A DNA stretch of 64,000 bases from Actinomadura luteofluorescens (GCF_013409365.1 NZ_JACCBA010000001.1:7564001-7628000); one strand, 5' to 3'. Counted from the stretch's first letter, positions 40,035-49,207 are shown. Notes: generated by a model from the sequence alone, not told the origin. A program made the numbers and translations.

Positions 40035-40631
40035 GTGTCAGAGATCGCCGACGTCTGGTTCGACCCGTCCTGTCCCTACACCTGGATCACCACGCGGTGG
40101 CTCCTGGAGGCCGCCGAGGTCCGGCCGGTCACGCCGCGCTGGCACCTGCTGAGCCTCGCCGCGCTGAACGAGGGCCGGGACGACGATCCCGAGAACGACC
40201 CCGAGGGCTACCTGTGGCTGCCCGCGCGGGTCTGCGCCGCCGTCACCGCCGAGGCCGGGCAGGCGGCGCTCGGGCGCTTCTACACCGCGTTCGGTACCCG
40301 CGTCCACGAGCGCGGGGAGATGGGGGTGCGGACGATCCCCGACGCGCTCGCCGAGGCCGGCCTGCCGGAGGAACTCGCCGCCGCGGCCCTGGACGCCCGG
40401 CACGACGGCGCGGTCCGCGCCTCGACCGCCGAAGGGCTCGCGCGGGTCGGGCCGCACGTCGGCACGCCCGTCGTCGCGGTCGGCGGTCGCGCGTTCTTCG
40501 GCCCGGTCCTGTCCCGCGTCCCGCGCGGCGAGGCGGCCGGCCGGCTGTGGGACGGGACGCTTCTCGTCGCCGGGACGCCCGGCTTCCACGAGCTCAAAGG
40601 GCGGCCCCACGCCGCCCCCGACCCCTCCTAG
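40035..40631 (+). CDS. DsbA-family oxidoreductase (mycothiol-dependent nitroreductase-like)
   Basis: A 198-residue cytoplasmic thioredoxin-fold protein with an all-helical insertion, similar in plan to mycobacterial Rv2466c (mycothiol-dependent). The active-site position after the first strand reads SCPYTW, so only one cysteine (Cys13) is present instead of the CPWC pair. Single-Cys forms are compatible with a mycothiol-linked mechanism. The later cis-Pro loop GTPVVAV is present. It starts at GTG 40035 without a ribosome-binding site, probably leaderless. Divergent aldehyde dehydrogenase and shared operator suggest a response to electrophiles or aldehydes. Confidence 0.85.
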   Translation: MSEIADVWFDPSCPYTWITTRWLLEAAEVRPVTPRWHLLSLAALNEGRDDDPENDPEGYLWLPARVCAAVTAEAGQAALGRFYTAFGTRVHERGEMGVRTIPDALAEAGLPEELAAAALDARHDGAVRASTAEGLARVGPHVGTPVVAVGGRAFFGPVLSRVPRGEAAGRLWDGTLLVAGTPGFHELKGRPHAAPDPS

Positions 40632-40635
40632 AGCC

Positions 40636-41064
40636 CTAGAGCAGGTGGGCGTTCGGGCGGCGGGCGCGCTCGGCGAGCTCGGGCAGCTCGACCGCCTCGA
40701 CGCCCGCGGCCGCGAGGATCTCCGCGCCCGTCCCCGCGGCGAACAGGGCCGGCTCGCGCCACGCGAACACGACGCGGCGGGCGCCCGAGGCGACGATCAG
40801 CTCCGCGCACGTGCGGGGACGCGACGCGCGGTGCCCGCACGGTTCGAGGGAGCTGTAGACGGTCGCCCCGGCCAGGTCGCCGCGCGTCCTGGCGAGCGCG
40901 GCCTCCTCGGCGTGGTCGTGCGGGTCGTCCTCGCGGGAGAAACCGCGCGCGACCTCCCGCCCGTCCGCCCCGACGATGACCGCGCCCACCGAGAACGCGG
41001 TGCGCGACGGCGGGCACTGGGCCGCGAGGTCGCACGCCAGGGCCAGCCAGCCGAGGTCATCCAC
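40636..41064 (-). CDS. cytidine/deoxycytidylate deaminase family protein (RibD-N-like)
   Basis: A 142-residue zinc deaminase. The zinc and proton-shuttle motif HAEEAAL and the PCGHRASRPRTC motif (two Cys) are intact. It matches the deaminase half of RibD, the 2,5-diamino-6-ribosylamino-pyrimidinone 5'-phosphate deaminase of riboflavin synthesis. It starts at GTG 41064, overlapping by 8 bases the stop of the reductase gene encoding the other half, so the two are co-translated. The order is reductase then deaminase, opposite to fused RibD. Another pyrimidine or pterin-like substrate is possible. Confidence 0.88.
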   Translation of the reverse strand: MDDLGWLALACDLAAQCPPSRTAFSVGAVIVGADGREVARGFSREDDPHDHAEEAALARTRGDLAGATVYSSLEPCGHRASRPRTCAELIVASGARRVVFAWREPALFAAGTGAEILAAAGVEAVELPELAERARRPNAHLL

Positions 41065-41743
41065 GCGCGCCCCCGGCCAGGTAGCGCAGCAGGGCGAGGT
41101 CGCCGATGCGGGTGGCCTCCTGGAGCCGCATGGGCCGCTCCGGGGACTGCGGGAACACCCCGGACCGCACGAAGCGCGGCGCGGACGGGTCGCCGACGAA
41201 GAACGGCGCGACCACGAGCTGGAGCTCGTCCACCGCGTCGGCGGTGAGGAACAGCGTGTGGATCCCGCCGCCGCCCTCGACCATCAGCCGCCGGACGCCC
41301 CGGGCGGCGAGGTCGCCGAGCACCGCGTCCAGCGCGAGCGGGTCGCCCGCGTCCACGACGTCGGCGAGCCCGGCCAGCCGGGTCGCCAGGGAGCCCGCCG
41401 TGCCGGTCGGGGCGTACACGAGCTTCGGGGACCCGCCCGTGGTGAAGAACCGCGCGCCGGGGTCCAGGTCGCCGCTCCACGTCAGCGTCACCTTGGTGAG
41501 GTCGGGCGGCAGCCCGCGCGCGACCCGCTGCTCCCGCCGCGCCGCCGACCGCACGAGCAGCCTCGGGTCGTCGGCCCGGACGGTGCCCGCGCCGACGAGG
41601 ATCGCGTCGCAGCCGGCGCGCACCGCGTCGACCCGGTCCCAGTCGGCCGTGCTGGACAGCCGCAGCCGCTCCGGAGTCGCGTCGTCGATGTAGCCGTCGG
41701 CGGACATCGCGCAGCTCAGCAGCACGTAGGGACGCTCGCTCAC
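41057..41743 (-). CDS. RibD C-terminal-type pyrimidine reductase
   Basis: A 228-residue protein of the RibD_C/dihydrofolate-reductase-like fold. SCAMSADGYIDD near the N-terminus, DAILVGAGTVRADDPRLLVR (about 47-66), and LMVEGGGGIHTLFL for NADPH binding are typical. It reduces the ribosyl side chain to ribityl in riboflavin synthesis, or an analogous pyrimidine. It is coupled to the deaminase gene that follows. No other rib genes are in the window, so this pair may be a second, specialised copy. Confidence 0.9.
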   Translation of the reverse strand: MSERPYVLLSCAMSADGYIDDATPERLRLSSTADWDRVDAVRAGCDAILVGAGTVRADDPRLLVRSAARREQRVARGLPPDLTKVTLTWSGDLDPGARFFTTGGSPKLVYAPTGTAGSLATRLAGLADVVDAGDPLALDAVLGDLAARGVRRLMVEGGGGIHTLFLTADAVDELQLVVAPFFVGDPSAPRFVRSGVFPQSPERPMRLQEATRIGDLALLRYLAGGARG

Positions 41744-41859
41744 GCCGCCACCCTACGGGAGCGCCGCGTCCTTGATCGCATCGCCCGCGCAGATCGTTTG
41801 AGGCGACTCGGCGTTTCTGCGCCGGATGTGTCGGAGGGGGTGCCTATGGTTGCTGCGAC

Positions 41860-42987
41860 ATGCGAATCCTGCACACCTCCGACTGGCATCTCGGCAGATC
41901 GTTCCACCGCGAGGACCTGCTGGCCGCGCAGGCGGCGTTCGTCGACCACCTGGTCGAGACCGTCGCGGCGGAGCGGGTCGAGTGCGTGCTGGTCTCCGGG
42001 GACGTCTACGACCGGGCCCTGCCCGCGGTCGACGCCGTCCGGCTGTGCAACGAGGCCCTGGAGCGGCTCGCCGCCCTCACCCGGGTCGTGCTCATCGCGG
42101 GCAACCACGACTCCGCGCGCCGCCTCGGGTTCGGCTCGGCGCTGATGGACGCCGCGGGCGTGCACGTCCGCACCGACTTCGCGACCGTGGGGGAGCCCGT
42201 CGTCGTCGGCGACGCCGCTATCTACGGCATCCCCTACCTGGAGCCCGAGCTCGTCCGCCACCCGTGGGAGCTGGAGGAGCGCAGCCACGCCGCCGCGCTC
42301 ACCGAGGCCATGCGCCGCGTCCGCGACGACGCCGCGCGCCACGACCGGCTCTCGGTCGTGCTCGCGCACGCGTTCGTCACCGGCGGCGAGTCCAGCGAGA
42401 GCGAGCGCGACATCTCGGTCGGCGGCTCCTCGCAGGTGTCGGCGTCGGTGTTCGACGGCGTCGGCTACGCGGCGCTCGGCCACCTGCACGGCGCCTGGCG
42501 CATCGGCGACCGCGTCCGCTACTCGGGCTCGCCGCTGGCCTACTCCTTCTCCGAGGAACGCCACGTCAAGGGCTCCTGGCTGATCGACCTGCGCGCCGAC
42601 GGCGTCGCCGCGGAGTTCGTGGAGGCGCCCGTCCCGCGGCGCCTGGCGCGGGTCCGCGGCCGCATCGACGACCTGCTCTCCGACCCGTCCTTCGACGGGC
42701 TGGAGGACCGCTGGCTCCAGGTCACGCTCACCGACGGGCGCCGCCCGTCCGCCGCGATGGAGCGGCTGCGCCGGCGCTTCCCGCACACGCTCGTCCTCGG
42801 CTTCGAGCCCGAGGGCGGCGGCGCCGACGGCGCCCGCGCCTGGTCCGAGCACGTCCGCGAGCGCTCCGCCCTCGACATCGCGGGCGACTTCGTCGCCGAG
42901 GTCACCGACGGGCCCGCCGGCGGCGACGAATGCGCCCTGCTCCACGAGGCCTTCGAGGCCTGCCGCCACAAGGAGGCCATGGCGTGA
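41860..42987 (+). CDS. sbcD: exonuclease subunit SbcD (Mre11-type nuclease)
   Basis: A 375-residue metallo-phosphoesterase. Phosphoesterase motifs run in order: DWHLG (8-12), GDVYD, GNHDS, HAF and GHLHG. With SbcC it cuts hairpins and cruciforms and processes DNA ends. ATG 41860 gives the standard MRILHTSDWHLG start. The stop overlaps the sbcC GTG (GTGA at 42984-42987). It is divergent from the RibD-type reductase across a 116-base promoter region. Confidence 0.97.
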   Translation: MRILHTSDWHLGRSFHREDLLAAQAAFVDHLVETVAAERVECVLVSGDVYDRALPAVDAVRLCNEALERLAALTRVVLIAGNHDSARRLGFGSALMDAAGVHVRTDFATVGEPVVVGDAAIYGIPYLEPELVRHPWELEERSHAAALTEAMRRVRDDAARHDRLSVVLAHAFVTGGESSESERDISVGGSSQVSASVFDGVGYAALGHLHGAWRIGDRVRYSGSPLAYSFSEERHVKGSWLIDLRADGVAAEFVEAPVPRRLARVRGRIDDLLSDPSFDGLEDRWLQVTLTDGRRPSAAMERLRRRFPHTLVLGFEPEGGGADGARAWSEHVRERSALDIAGDFVAEVTDGPAGGDECALLHEAFEACRHKEAMA

Positions 42988-45900
42988 GGCTGCACCGGCT
43001 GGAGATCGCGGCGTTCGGGCCCTTCTCGGGGACCGAGGTCATCGACTTCGACGCGCTGTCCGACGCCGGGCTGTTCCTCATCCAGGGCCGCACGGGCGCG
43101 GGCAAGACGAGCATCCTCGACGCGGTGTGCTTCGCGCTCTACGGGCAGGTGCCCGGCGTCCGCAACGCGGTGAAGGGGCTGCGCAGCGACCACGCGCCGC
43201 CCGGCGCCGGGCCGCGCGTGGTGCTGGAGACGACCATCCGGGGCCGCCGCCTGCGCGTCTCGCGCTCGCCCGCCTGGGAGCGGCCGAAGCTGCGCGGGTC
43301 CGGGACGACGACCGAGCACGCCAAGGTCGTCGTCGAGGAGTTCGAGCACGGCGGCTGGGTGGGGCTCACCACGCGGCTCGACGAGGCGGGCGACCTCGTG
43401 ACGCGGATGCTCGGCATGACCGCCGTCCAGTTCTGCCAGGTGGCGATGCTGCCGCAGGGGGAGTTCGCCGGGTTCCTGCGCGCCGGCGCCGACGAGCGCC
43501 GCAAGGTCCTGGAGCGGCTGTTCGCCGCCGAGGTGTACGCGCAGGTCGAGAAGTGGCTCGCCGAGCGGCGCGCCGCGACGGGCCGGGAGGCCGCCGGGCT
43601 CGGGGCGCGGGCGGTCTCGATCGCCGACCGGATCTGCGAGACGACCGGCGCCGCGCCGCCCCGCGAGCCCCGCCCGGCCGTCCCGGCGCCGCGCCGGGGG
43701 GAGCCGGCCGTGGAGCCGTTCGCCGAGGTGGAGGCGCTGCCCGCGTGGGCCGCCGAGCTCGCGGGCGGCCAGGAGGACGTCCGCGCGGTCGTCGAGGAGC
43801 TGCGCGCGGGCGCGGCGGCGACGCTGCGCGCGGCGCGCGAGGAGCTGGAGGAGGCGCGGGCGCTCGCCGGCCGGCGGCGCCGCCACGCCGAGGCGCTCGC
43901 CAGGCGCGACGCGCTGGCCGGGCGCGCGGAGGAGAAGTCGCGGCTGGCCTCGCGGCTCGACGCCGCCGCCCGCGCCGACCGGGTCGTCCCGCTCGTCAGG
44001 GACGTCCAGGCCCGGCACGGGGAGGCGGGCCGCGCCCGCCGCTGGGCCGAGGAGACCCGGTCCCGGGCCGCCGCGCTGCTGCCGCCGAAGGCGCCGCAGG
44101 ACGTCCTCGCCAAGGCCGAGCGCGACCGCCGCGACGAGGTCGCGGGCCTGGAGGGACGCAGGGCCGCCGCCGCCCGGCTCCGGCAGGCCGGCCGCGAGCG
44201 GGAGGCGCTGGCCGGGGAGCTGCTGCGGCTGGAGCCGGAGGACGCGCGGATCCGCGCCGCGCTCGCCGAGCTTCCCGCGCTCGTGGAGGCGCGCCGCGCC
44301 GAGCTCGACGAGGCCAGGGTCGCCGCCGCCGGGCGCTCGGGCGCCGCGGCGGACGTCCGCGACGCCGGGCGCCGCCTCGACGCCGCGCAGCGCCGCGACC
44401 AGGTCGAGCTCCGGCTCGCCGAGGCGGAGGCCCGGTACCGGACCGCGGTCGACGCGGCCCAGGACGCCCGGCAGGCCGTCCTCGACCTGCGGCAGGCGCG
44501 GCTGGACGGCATGGCCGCCGTCCTCGCCGAGGAGCTGGCGGACGGCGAGCCCTGCCGGGTCTGCGGCTCCACCGAGCACCCGGCCCCGGTCACCTCGCTC
44601 GCGCTGATCCCGACCGAGGAGCAGGTGGAGGAGGCGCAGTCCGGGGCCGACGCCGCCCAGGACGCCCGGGAGCAGGCCGGCACCAGGGTCGGGGAGCTGC
44701 GCACCGAGCGCGACGAGCTGCTGGAGATCGCCGGCGAGGCCGACGCGGACGCCCTCGTCGCCGAGCTCGCCGAGGCGCAGGCGGCGCTGGAGGCCGCGCA
44801 GGCCCGCGCGGCGGAGGCCGAGCGCCTGGAGCAGGCGCTCCACCGCGACGAGCAGGAGCTCGACCGGGTCCGCTCCGCGCAGGAGGAGACGTCCCGCGCC
44901 CTCACCGAGATCCGCACGCACGACCGGGAGCTGGCCGCCGAGCAGGCCCGGCTGTCCGCCGAGCTCGACGAGGCCCTCGGCGGCGACCCGACGCTGGAGG
45001 CCCGCATCGCCCGGCTCGCCGGCGAGGCCGACCTGATCGCCGCGGCGGTCGAGGCGGCCCGCGCGTACGGGCGCGCCGCCGAGGAGCTGTCCGCCGCCCG
45101 CGCGAAGGCCGGGCAGGAGGCCGGGGAGCAGGGGTTCCGGACGCCGGAGGAGGTCCTCGAAGCCGAGCTTCCGGACGAGGAGCAGGGCGTCCTGCGCGAC
45201 CGGATTCGCAGGCTCGACGACGAGGAGGCCGAGGTCCGCGCCCTGCTCGGCGACCCGGAGCTGGTCGCGGCCGCCGCCGCGCCCGCACCCGACCTGCCCG
45301 CCCTGGAGGCGGCGGCGGCCGCCGCGGACGCGGCGCACACCGGGGCCGCGAACGCCGCCGACCGCGCGCGGCACCGCTGCGAGCGCCTCGCCGAGCTGCG
45401 CGTGGACCTCGCCGCCGCCGTCGGCGCGTGGCGTCCCGCCGCCGGGCGGCACGAGGTCGCCGAGCGCCTGGCGGGGCTCGCCTCGGGCAAGCACCCCGCG
45501 AACCGGCACGACATGTCGCTGTCGGCGTACGTGCTGGGCGCCCGCCTCCGCCAGGTCGTCGCCGCCGCGAACGAGCGGTTGGACCGCATGTCCGGGGGCC
45601 GCTACGCCCTCGTGCACACCGTCGAGAAGGCGGCGGGCGACCGTGCCAGGGGGGCCGGGGGGCTCGGCCTGCGCGTCGCCGACTCCTGGACGGGCCTGGA
45701 GCGCGACCCGGTCACCCTGTCGGGCGGCGAGTCGTTCATCACCTCGCTGGCGCTGGCCCTCGGCCTCGCCGACGTCGTCACCGCCGAGGCGGGCGGCACC
45801 GAGATCGGCACCCTGTTCGTCGACGAGGGGTTCGGCACGCTCGACGAGGAGACCCTCGACGAGGTCATGGACGTCCTGGACGGCCTGCGCGACGGCGGCC

Positions 45901-46007
45901 GGGCGGTCGGCATCGTCAGCCACGTCGCCGAGCTGCGCGCCCGCATCCCCGCGCAGCTCCGCGTCACCAAGGACCGCGCGGGCTCCACCGCCGCGGTCGT
46001 CGTCTGA
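42984..46007 (+). CDS. sbcC: exonuclease subunit SbcC (Rad50-type ATPase)
   Basis: A 1007-residue SMC-like ATPase partner of SbcD. The N-terminal Walker A is GRTGAGKTS (34-42). Long Ala/Glu/Arg-rich coiled coils flank the zinc hook CRVC (Cys524 and Cys527). The C-terminal head has LSGGESF as signature and LFVDEGFGTLD as Walker B. The canonical signature here contrasts with the altered one in the SMC-like protein at 27762-30863. GTG 42984 has AGGAGG 7 bases upstream and overlaps the sbcD stop. Confidence 0.97.
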   Translation: MRLHRLEIAAFGPFSGTEVIDFDALSDAGLFLIQGRTGAGKTSILDAVCFALYGQVPGVRNAVKGLRSDHAPPGAGPRVVLETTIRGRRLRVSRSPAWERPKLRGSGTTTEHAKVVVEEFEHGGWVGLTTRLDEAGDLVTRMLGMTAVQFCQVAMLPQGEFAGFLRAGADERRKVLERLFAAEVYAQVEKWLAERRAATGREAAGLGARAVSIADRICETTGAAPPREPRPAVPAPRRGEPAVEPFAEVEALPAWAAELAGGQEDVRAVVEELRAGAAATLRAAREELEEARALAGRRRRHAEALARRDALAGRAEEKSRLASRLDAAARADRVVPLVRDVQARHGEAGRARRWAEETRSRAAALLPPKAPQDVLAKAERDRRDEVAGLEGRRAAAARLRQAGREREALAGELLRLEPEDARIRAALAELPALVEARRAELDEARVAAAGRSGAAADVRDAGRRLDAAQRRDQVELRLAEAEARYRTAVDAAQDARQAVLDLRQARLDGMAAVLAEELADGEPCRVCGSTEHPAPVTSLALIPTEEQVEEAQSGADAAQDAREQAGTRVGELRTERDELLEIAGEADADALVAELAEAQAALEAAQARAAEAERLEQALHRDEQELDRVRSAQEETSRALTEIRTHDRELAAEQARLSAELDEALGGDPTLEARIARLAGEADLIAAAVEAARAYGRAAEELSAARAKAGQEAGEQGFRTPEEVLEAELPDEEQGVLRDRIRRLDDEEAEVRALLGDPELVAAAAAPAPDLPALEAAAAAADAAHTGAANAADRARHRCERLAELRVDLAAAVGAWRPAAGRHEVAERLAGLASGKHPANRHDMSLSAYVLGARLRQVVAAANERLDRMSGGRYALVHTVEKAAGDRARGAGGLGLRVADSWTGLERDPVTLSGGESFITSLALALGLADVVTAEAGGTEIGTLFVDEGFGTLDEETLDEVMDVLDGLRDGGRAVGIVSHVAELRARIPAQLRVTKDRAGSTAAVVV

Positions 46008-46032
46008 CGCGCCGGGCGGGCGGGGGCGCAGG

Positions 46033-46401
46033 TCAGCCGGAGATGTACTGCAGGATCACGTTGTGCACGTGGTGGCTCTTGTCGGCGCCGCGGAACTCGA
46101 CCTCGTAGGTGTGCGTGCCGACGTTGATCGCGATCGAGCCGGTGGAGAAGTAGGACCCGGCCCACGACTTGTTGCTGACCACGCTCACGGAGGTGACCCG
46201 GGAGTAGGGCACGCTGGTGATCGCGTACTTCTTGCCGGCGAAGCTGCGGTCCTGGATGATCACCCGGCGGTCGGTGAGCCCGATGAACCCGGTGCCGGCG
46301 CCGACCGCGTCGTAGACGGCGATGATCTGCTCGCCGGGCAGCAGCCCGCTCTCGATCTGCTTGAGCTGGCCCGACCTGTCGTGCTGGACCCCGTCGCCCA
46401 T
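46033..46401 (-). CDS. bacterial PH-domain protein
   Basis: A 122-residue soluble protein with a single pleckstrin-homology-like (bPH) beta-barrel: strands LLPGEQIIAVYDAV, GFIGLTDRRVIIQD and YAITSVPYSRVTSVSVV are the family pattern. The start at 46401 has GGAGGA just upstream. It is convergent with sbcC, 25 bases from its stop, and follows the MarR gene on the same strand after 47 bases. Ligand and role unknown. Confidence 0.85.
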   Translation of the reverse strand: MGDGVQHDRSGQLKQIESGLLPGEQIIAVYDAVGAGTGFIGLTDRRVIIQDRSFAGKKYAITSVPYSRVTSVSVVSNKSWAGSYFSTGSIAINVGTHTYEVEFRGADKSHHVHNVILQYISG

Positions 46402-46448
46402 GGCTCCTCCGGTGCTCGCGGCGTTCGTCCCGTTCCGTAGGGAGTGTC

Positions 46449-46901
46449 TCAGCCGCCGGGCGCGGACCGGGCGGCTTCCAGGAAGCCGACGCACCGGCCC
46501 AGCAGATCGATCAGCGTCTGCCGCTCGGCGTCGGTGAACTCGGCGGCGAGCCCGCGCTCGACCCTGACCGCGCGGGCGTCGGCGCTCTCCAGGACGGCCG
46601 CGCCCTCGGCGGTGATCCGCGTCTCCAGGATGTTGCGGTGCCACTCGTGCGGGGTGCGCTCGATCAGCCCGCGCTCCTGGAGGTTCTTCAGGACGGTGTT
46701 CATCGTCGGCGGGGTGACCGCGCACTTGCGGGCCAGCGCGGCGGCCGACATGCCCGGGTTGTCGTCGAGGTGCAGCAGGGCCGCGTACTGCGGGACCGTG
46801 AGCCCGCTCGGCTTCAGCGCCGCCTGCTTGGCGCCGTTGAGCGCCTGCTCGGCGCGCTTGAGGTGCGAGCCGAGGCGCTCAGAGGCGGGCAACGAGGTCA
46901 T
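46449..46901 (-). CDS. MarR-family transcriptional regulator
   Basis: A 150-residue winged-helix regulator, the normal MarR length. Visible are the N-terminal dimerisation helix (HLKRAEQALN), recognition helices in AAALARKCAVTPPTMNTVLKNL and the wing ILETRITAEG. It is divergent from the secreted SMP-30-type gene at 47005, whose expression it probably controls along with its own through the AT-richer 103-base region between them. Confidence 0.92.
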   Translation of the reverse strand: MTSLPASERLGSHLKRAEQALNGAKQAALKPSGLTVPQYAALLHLDDNPGMSAAALARKCAVTPPTMNTVLKNLQERGLIERTPHEWHRNILETRITAEGAAVLESADARAVRVERGLAAEFTDAERQTLIDLLGRCVGFLEAARSAPGG

Positions 46902-46940
46902 TCCCGCATGGTAGCGAGCCTGCGGGGAGAAGTCTGTTGA

Positions 46941-46978
46941 CGAGTATTAGGGTTCTAACTATCGTATGTGCGCGTACT
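46941..46978. promoter_or_regulatory. AT-rich divergent promoter/operator between MarR and SMP-30 genes
   Basis: The segment is far less GC-rich than its surroundings and contains TTAG-GGTT-CTAA (46947-46958) plus TAACTATCGTATGT and TACTAATGATGTA, good material for -10 boxes in both directions. The short inverted repeat may be part of the MarR site. Confidence 0.4.
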
Positions 46979-47004
46979 AATGATGTAACTCGAACGGAGA
47001 TGTC

Positions 47005-48021
47005 ATGTCGCGCATCCAGCGCTCCACCGCGGCGGCCGTGGCGGGCCTCGCCGTCGCCGCCCTCACCGTTTCCGCGGCGCCCGCGTCCCTGGCGGCCGGC
47101 GCGCGCGCCGCCGCGGCCCCGGCGGCCGCGTCGCGGATCTCCACGGCCTACGTGCTGCCGGGCGACCGCGTGTATCCCGAGGGCATCGCCGCGGATCCGC
47201 GCACCGGCACGATGTACGCCGGGTCCTTTAAGGACGGCACGGTCTACCGCATGCGTCCGGGCCGCCGCACGGCCGAGGTGTTCCTGCCCGCCGGCGCCGA
47301 CGGCCGCCACACCGCCAACGGGCTCAAGACCGACCGGGCCGGGCGGCTGTGGGTGATCGACTCCTCGTCCGGCGTGGCGGTCTACGACGCCCGCAGCCGC
47401 GCCCTGCTGGCGCGTTTCGCCGTCCCCGGCGACGGCGCCCGGTTCGTCAACGACCTCGCCGTCGCCCCCGACGGCGGCGTCTACCTGACGGACAGCTCCC
47501 GCGCCGTCGTCTACCAGGTCACGCCGCGGGACCTGGAGGCGGCCCGGGGCGGGACGGGGACGCTCACGCTCCGGTTCGACCTGAGCGACGTCCTCGAACC
47601 GCACGAGCCGGCCGACTTCACGCTCAACGGGATCGTCGCCGACCCCACCGGACGGTTCCTGCTGACCGACGACATGCTCGGCGGCGACCTCTACAGGCTG
47701 GACCTCGCCACCGGCGCCATCCGCAAGGTCGCTCTGAGCGGCGGTGACATGCGCAACGCGGACGGTCTGGAACTCCAGGACGGGCGCCTCTGGACGGCCG
47801 ACAACGTCGACAACGCCCTCACCCGCTGGCGAGTCGCGCCCGACGGGACGCGCGCCCGCCTCGAGCGCACGCTGGCGGACCCGTCCCTCCAGGTCCCGAC
47901 GACGCTCGTCCGCCGCCACGGGACGCTCTACGTGGTCCGCTCGCAGTTCGACAAGGGCGGCCCGCTCGGCGACGGCATCCCGGAGATCCCCTTCACCGTC
48001 GCCGCCGTCCGGGGCCTCTGA
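47005..48021 (+). CDS. secreted SMP-30/gluconolactonase-like beta-propeller protein
   Basis: A 338-residue exported protein. A Sec signal peptide (basic RIQRS, Ala/Val-rich core, likely cleavage in the Ala-rich region about residues 30-45) is followed by a six-bladed propeller of the SMP-30/LRE type: YPEGIAADPRTGTMYAGS, NGLKTDRAGRLWV, FVNDLAVAPDGGVYLTDS, LNGIVADPTGRFLLTDD, NADGLELQDGRLWTADN. Repeated Asp/Asn/Gly blades are typical. It could be a lactonase or a carbohydrate/hydrophobic-ligand binder. It is divergent from a MarR gene and precedes the pqq operon by 188 bases; a link to PQQ enzymes is possible but unproven. Confidence 0.88.
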   Translation: MSRIQRSTAAAVAGLAVAALTVSAAPASLAAGARAAAAPAAASRISTAYVLPGDRVYPEGIAADPRTGTMYAGSFKDGTVYRMRPGRRTAEVFLPAGADGRHTANGLKTDRAGRLWVIDSSSGVAVYDARSRALLARFAVPGDGARFVNDLAVAPDGGVYLTDSSRAVVYQVTPRDLEAARGGTGTLTLRFDLSDVLEPHEPADFTLNGIVADPTGRFLLTDDMLGGDLYRLDLATGAIRKVALSGGDMRNADGLELQDGRLWTADNVDNALTRWRVAPDGTRARLERTLADPSLQVPTTLVRRHGTLYVVRSQFDKGGPLGDGIPEIPFTVAAVRGL

Positions 48022-48209
48022 CGGCTGAGCTCGGCCATTACCTCTATAGGTGAACGCCATTCATCATTGGCTCGGAAACGTGAAACTCTGCCGAGCCGCG
48101 GGAGGTTCTTCGAGCCGAACTGGCTTTCTGGAAAAAGCCGGATAAACGTGCTTCAATCATTTCCGGGTGATCGCCTCGGACGGTTCGTCATCGAGCGAAA
48201 GGAGAGGCC

Positions 48210-48311
48210 ATGACCGGCTCCCAGGACCGGGCGGCCCTCTGGGTCAGGCCCGACTACGAGATCATCGAGACCTCGCTGGAGGTCACGGCGTATTTCACCG
48301 CCGAAAGCTGA
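48210..48311 (+). CDS. pqqA: PQQ precursor peptide PqqA
   Basis: A 33-residue peptide whose Glu and Tyr are crosslinked to make pyrroloquinoline quinone. The conserved E-V-T-x-Y is present: Glu24 and Tyr28 in EVTAYF. A strong AAAGGAGAGG lies just upstream (48198-48207). It is followed after 11 bases by pqqB. The 188-base region in front (48022-48209) is AT-richer, with a small GGCTTT/AAAGCC hairpin at 48122-48139 and GATAAA at 48141 as possible promoter parts. The gene is too short for routine gene callers. Confidence 0.96.
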   Translation: MTGSQDRAALWVRPDYEIIETSLEVTAYFTAES

Positions 48312-48322
48312 GATCGGCTCCT

Positions 48323-49207
48323 ATGCGGTTGCGGATTCTCGGCACCGCGGCGGGCGGCGGCGTTCCCCAGTGGAACTGCGGATGCACCGGGTGCGCCGCC
48401 GCCCGCGCCCGCCCCGCGCTGCGCCGCCGGCACGCCTGCGTCGCGGTCGAGGCCGGCGGCGGGCGGTGGCTCCTGGTCAACGCGACGCCCGACGTCGCCG
48501 CCCAGATCGAGGCCGCCGCCGAGCTGCGCCCGGACCCGGGGTCGCGGCGCAGCCCGGTGGCGGGCGTGGCCCTCACCGACGCCGAGCTCGACCACGTCCT
48601 CGGGCTGCCCGTTCTGCGGGAGGCGCCGAGCCTGCACATCTTCGCCACCGCCGCGGTTCGGCACGCCCTCTCCCGCGGCCTCCGCCTGGACGACGTCCTC
48701 GCCCCCTATGCGGGCGTCACGTGGTCGGAGCTCGCGGAGGGGGAGCCCGCCGTCTTCGGCACGCTGGAGGTGCGGGCCGTCCGCGTCTCGGGGAAGCGGC
48801 CCCGCTACGCCGCGGACCTCGACGCCCCCGGCGACGCGTGGTCGGCGGCGCTGCGCGTCACCGACCGCCGGGACGGCGGGACCGTCGCCTACGCGCCCTG
48901 CCTGGCCGCCTGGCCCTCCTCGCTCGACGACGCGCTGACCGGGGCGGACTGCGTGTTCCTCGACGGCACCTTCTGGGACGACGAGGAGCCCCGGCGCTCC
49001 GGCTGCTCCGACCGGACCGCCACGGGAATGGGGCACCTGCCCATCACCGCCACGCGCGGGCCGTTCGCCGAGCTGCCCGCCGCGCACCGCCTCTACACCC
49101 ACCTGAACAACACCAACCCGCTGGTCGACCCGAACGCGGACGGGCACCGCGCGCTGGCCGCCCTCGGCATCGAGGTCGCCGCGGAGGGCGCGGTGATCGA
49201 CCTGTGA
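48323..49207 (+). CDS. pqqB: PQQ biosynthesis protein PqqB
   Basis: A 294-residue metallo-beta-lactamase-fold protein of PQQ synthesis, thought to hydroxylate the tyrosine of the precursor and act before PqqC. The family N-terminus GTAAGGGVPQWNCGCTGC with its cysteine cluster is clear, then VALTDAELDHVLGL, and the C-terminal MGHLPITATRGP and THLNNTNPLVD. It follows pqqA by 11 bases and its stop overlaps the pqqC GTG. Confidence 0.96.
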   Translation: MRLRILGTAAGGGVPQWNCGCTGCAAARARPALRRRHACVAVEAGGGRWLLVNATPDVAAQIEAAAELRPDPGSRRSPVAGVALTDAELDHVLGLPVLREAPSLHIFATAAVRHALSRGLRLDDVLAPYAGVTWSELAEGEPAVFGTLEVRAVRVSGKRPRYAADLDAPGDAWSAALRVTDRRDGGTVAYAPCLAAWPSSLDDALTGADCVFLDGTFWDDEEPRRSGCSDRTATGMGHLPITATRGPFAELPAAHRLYTHLNNTNPLVDPNADGHRALAALGIEVAAEGAVIDL

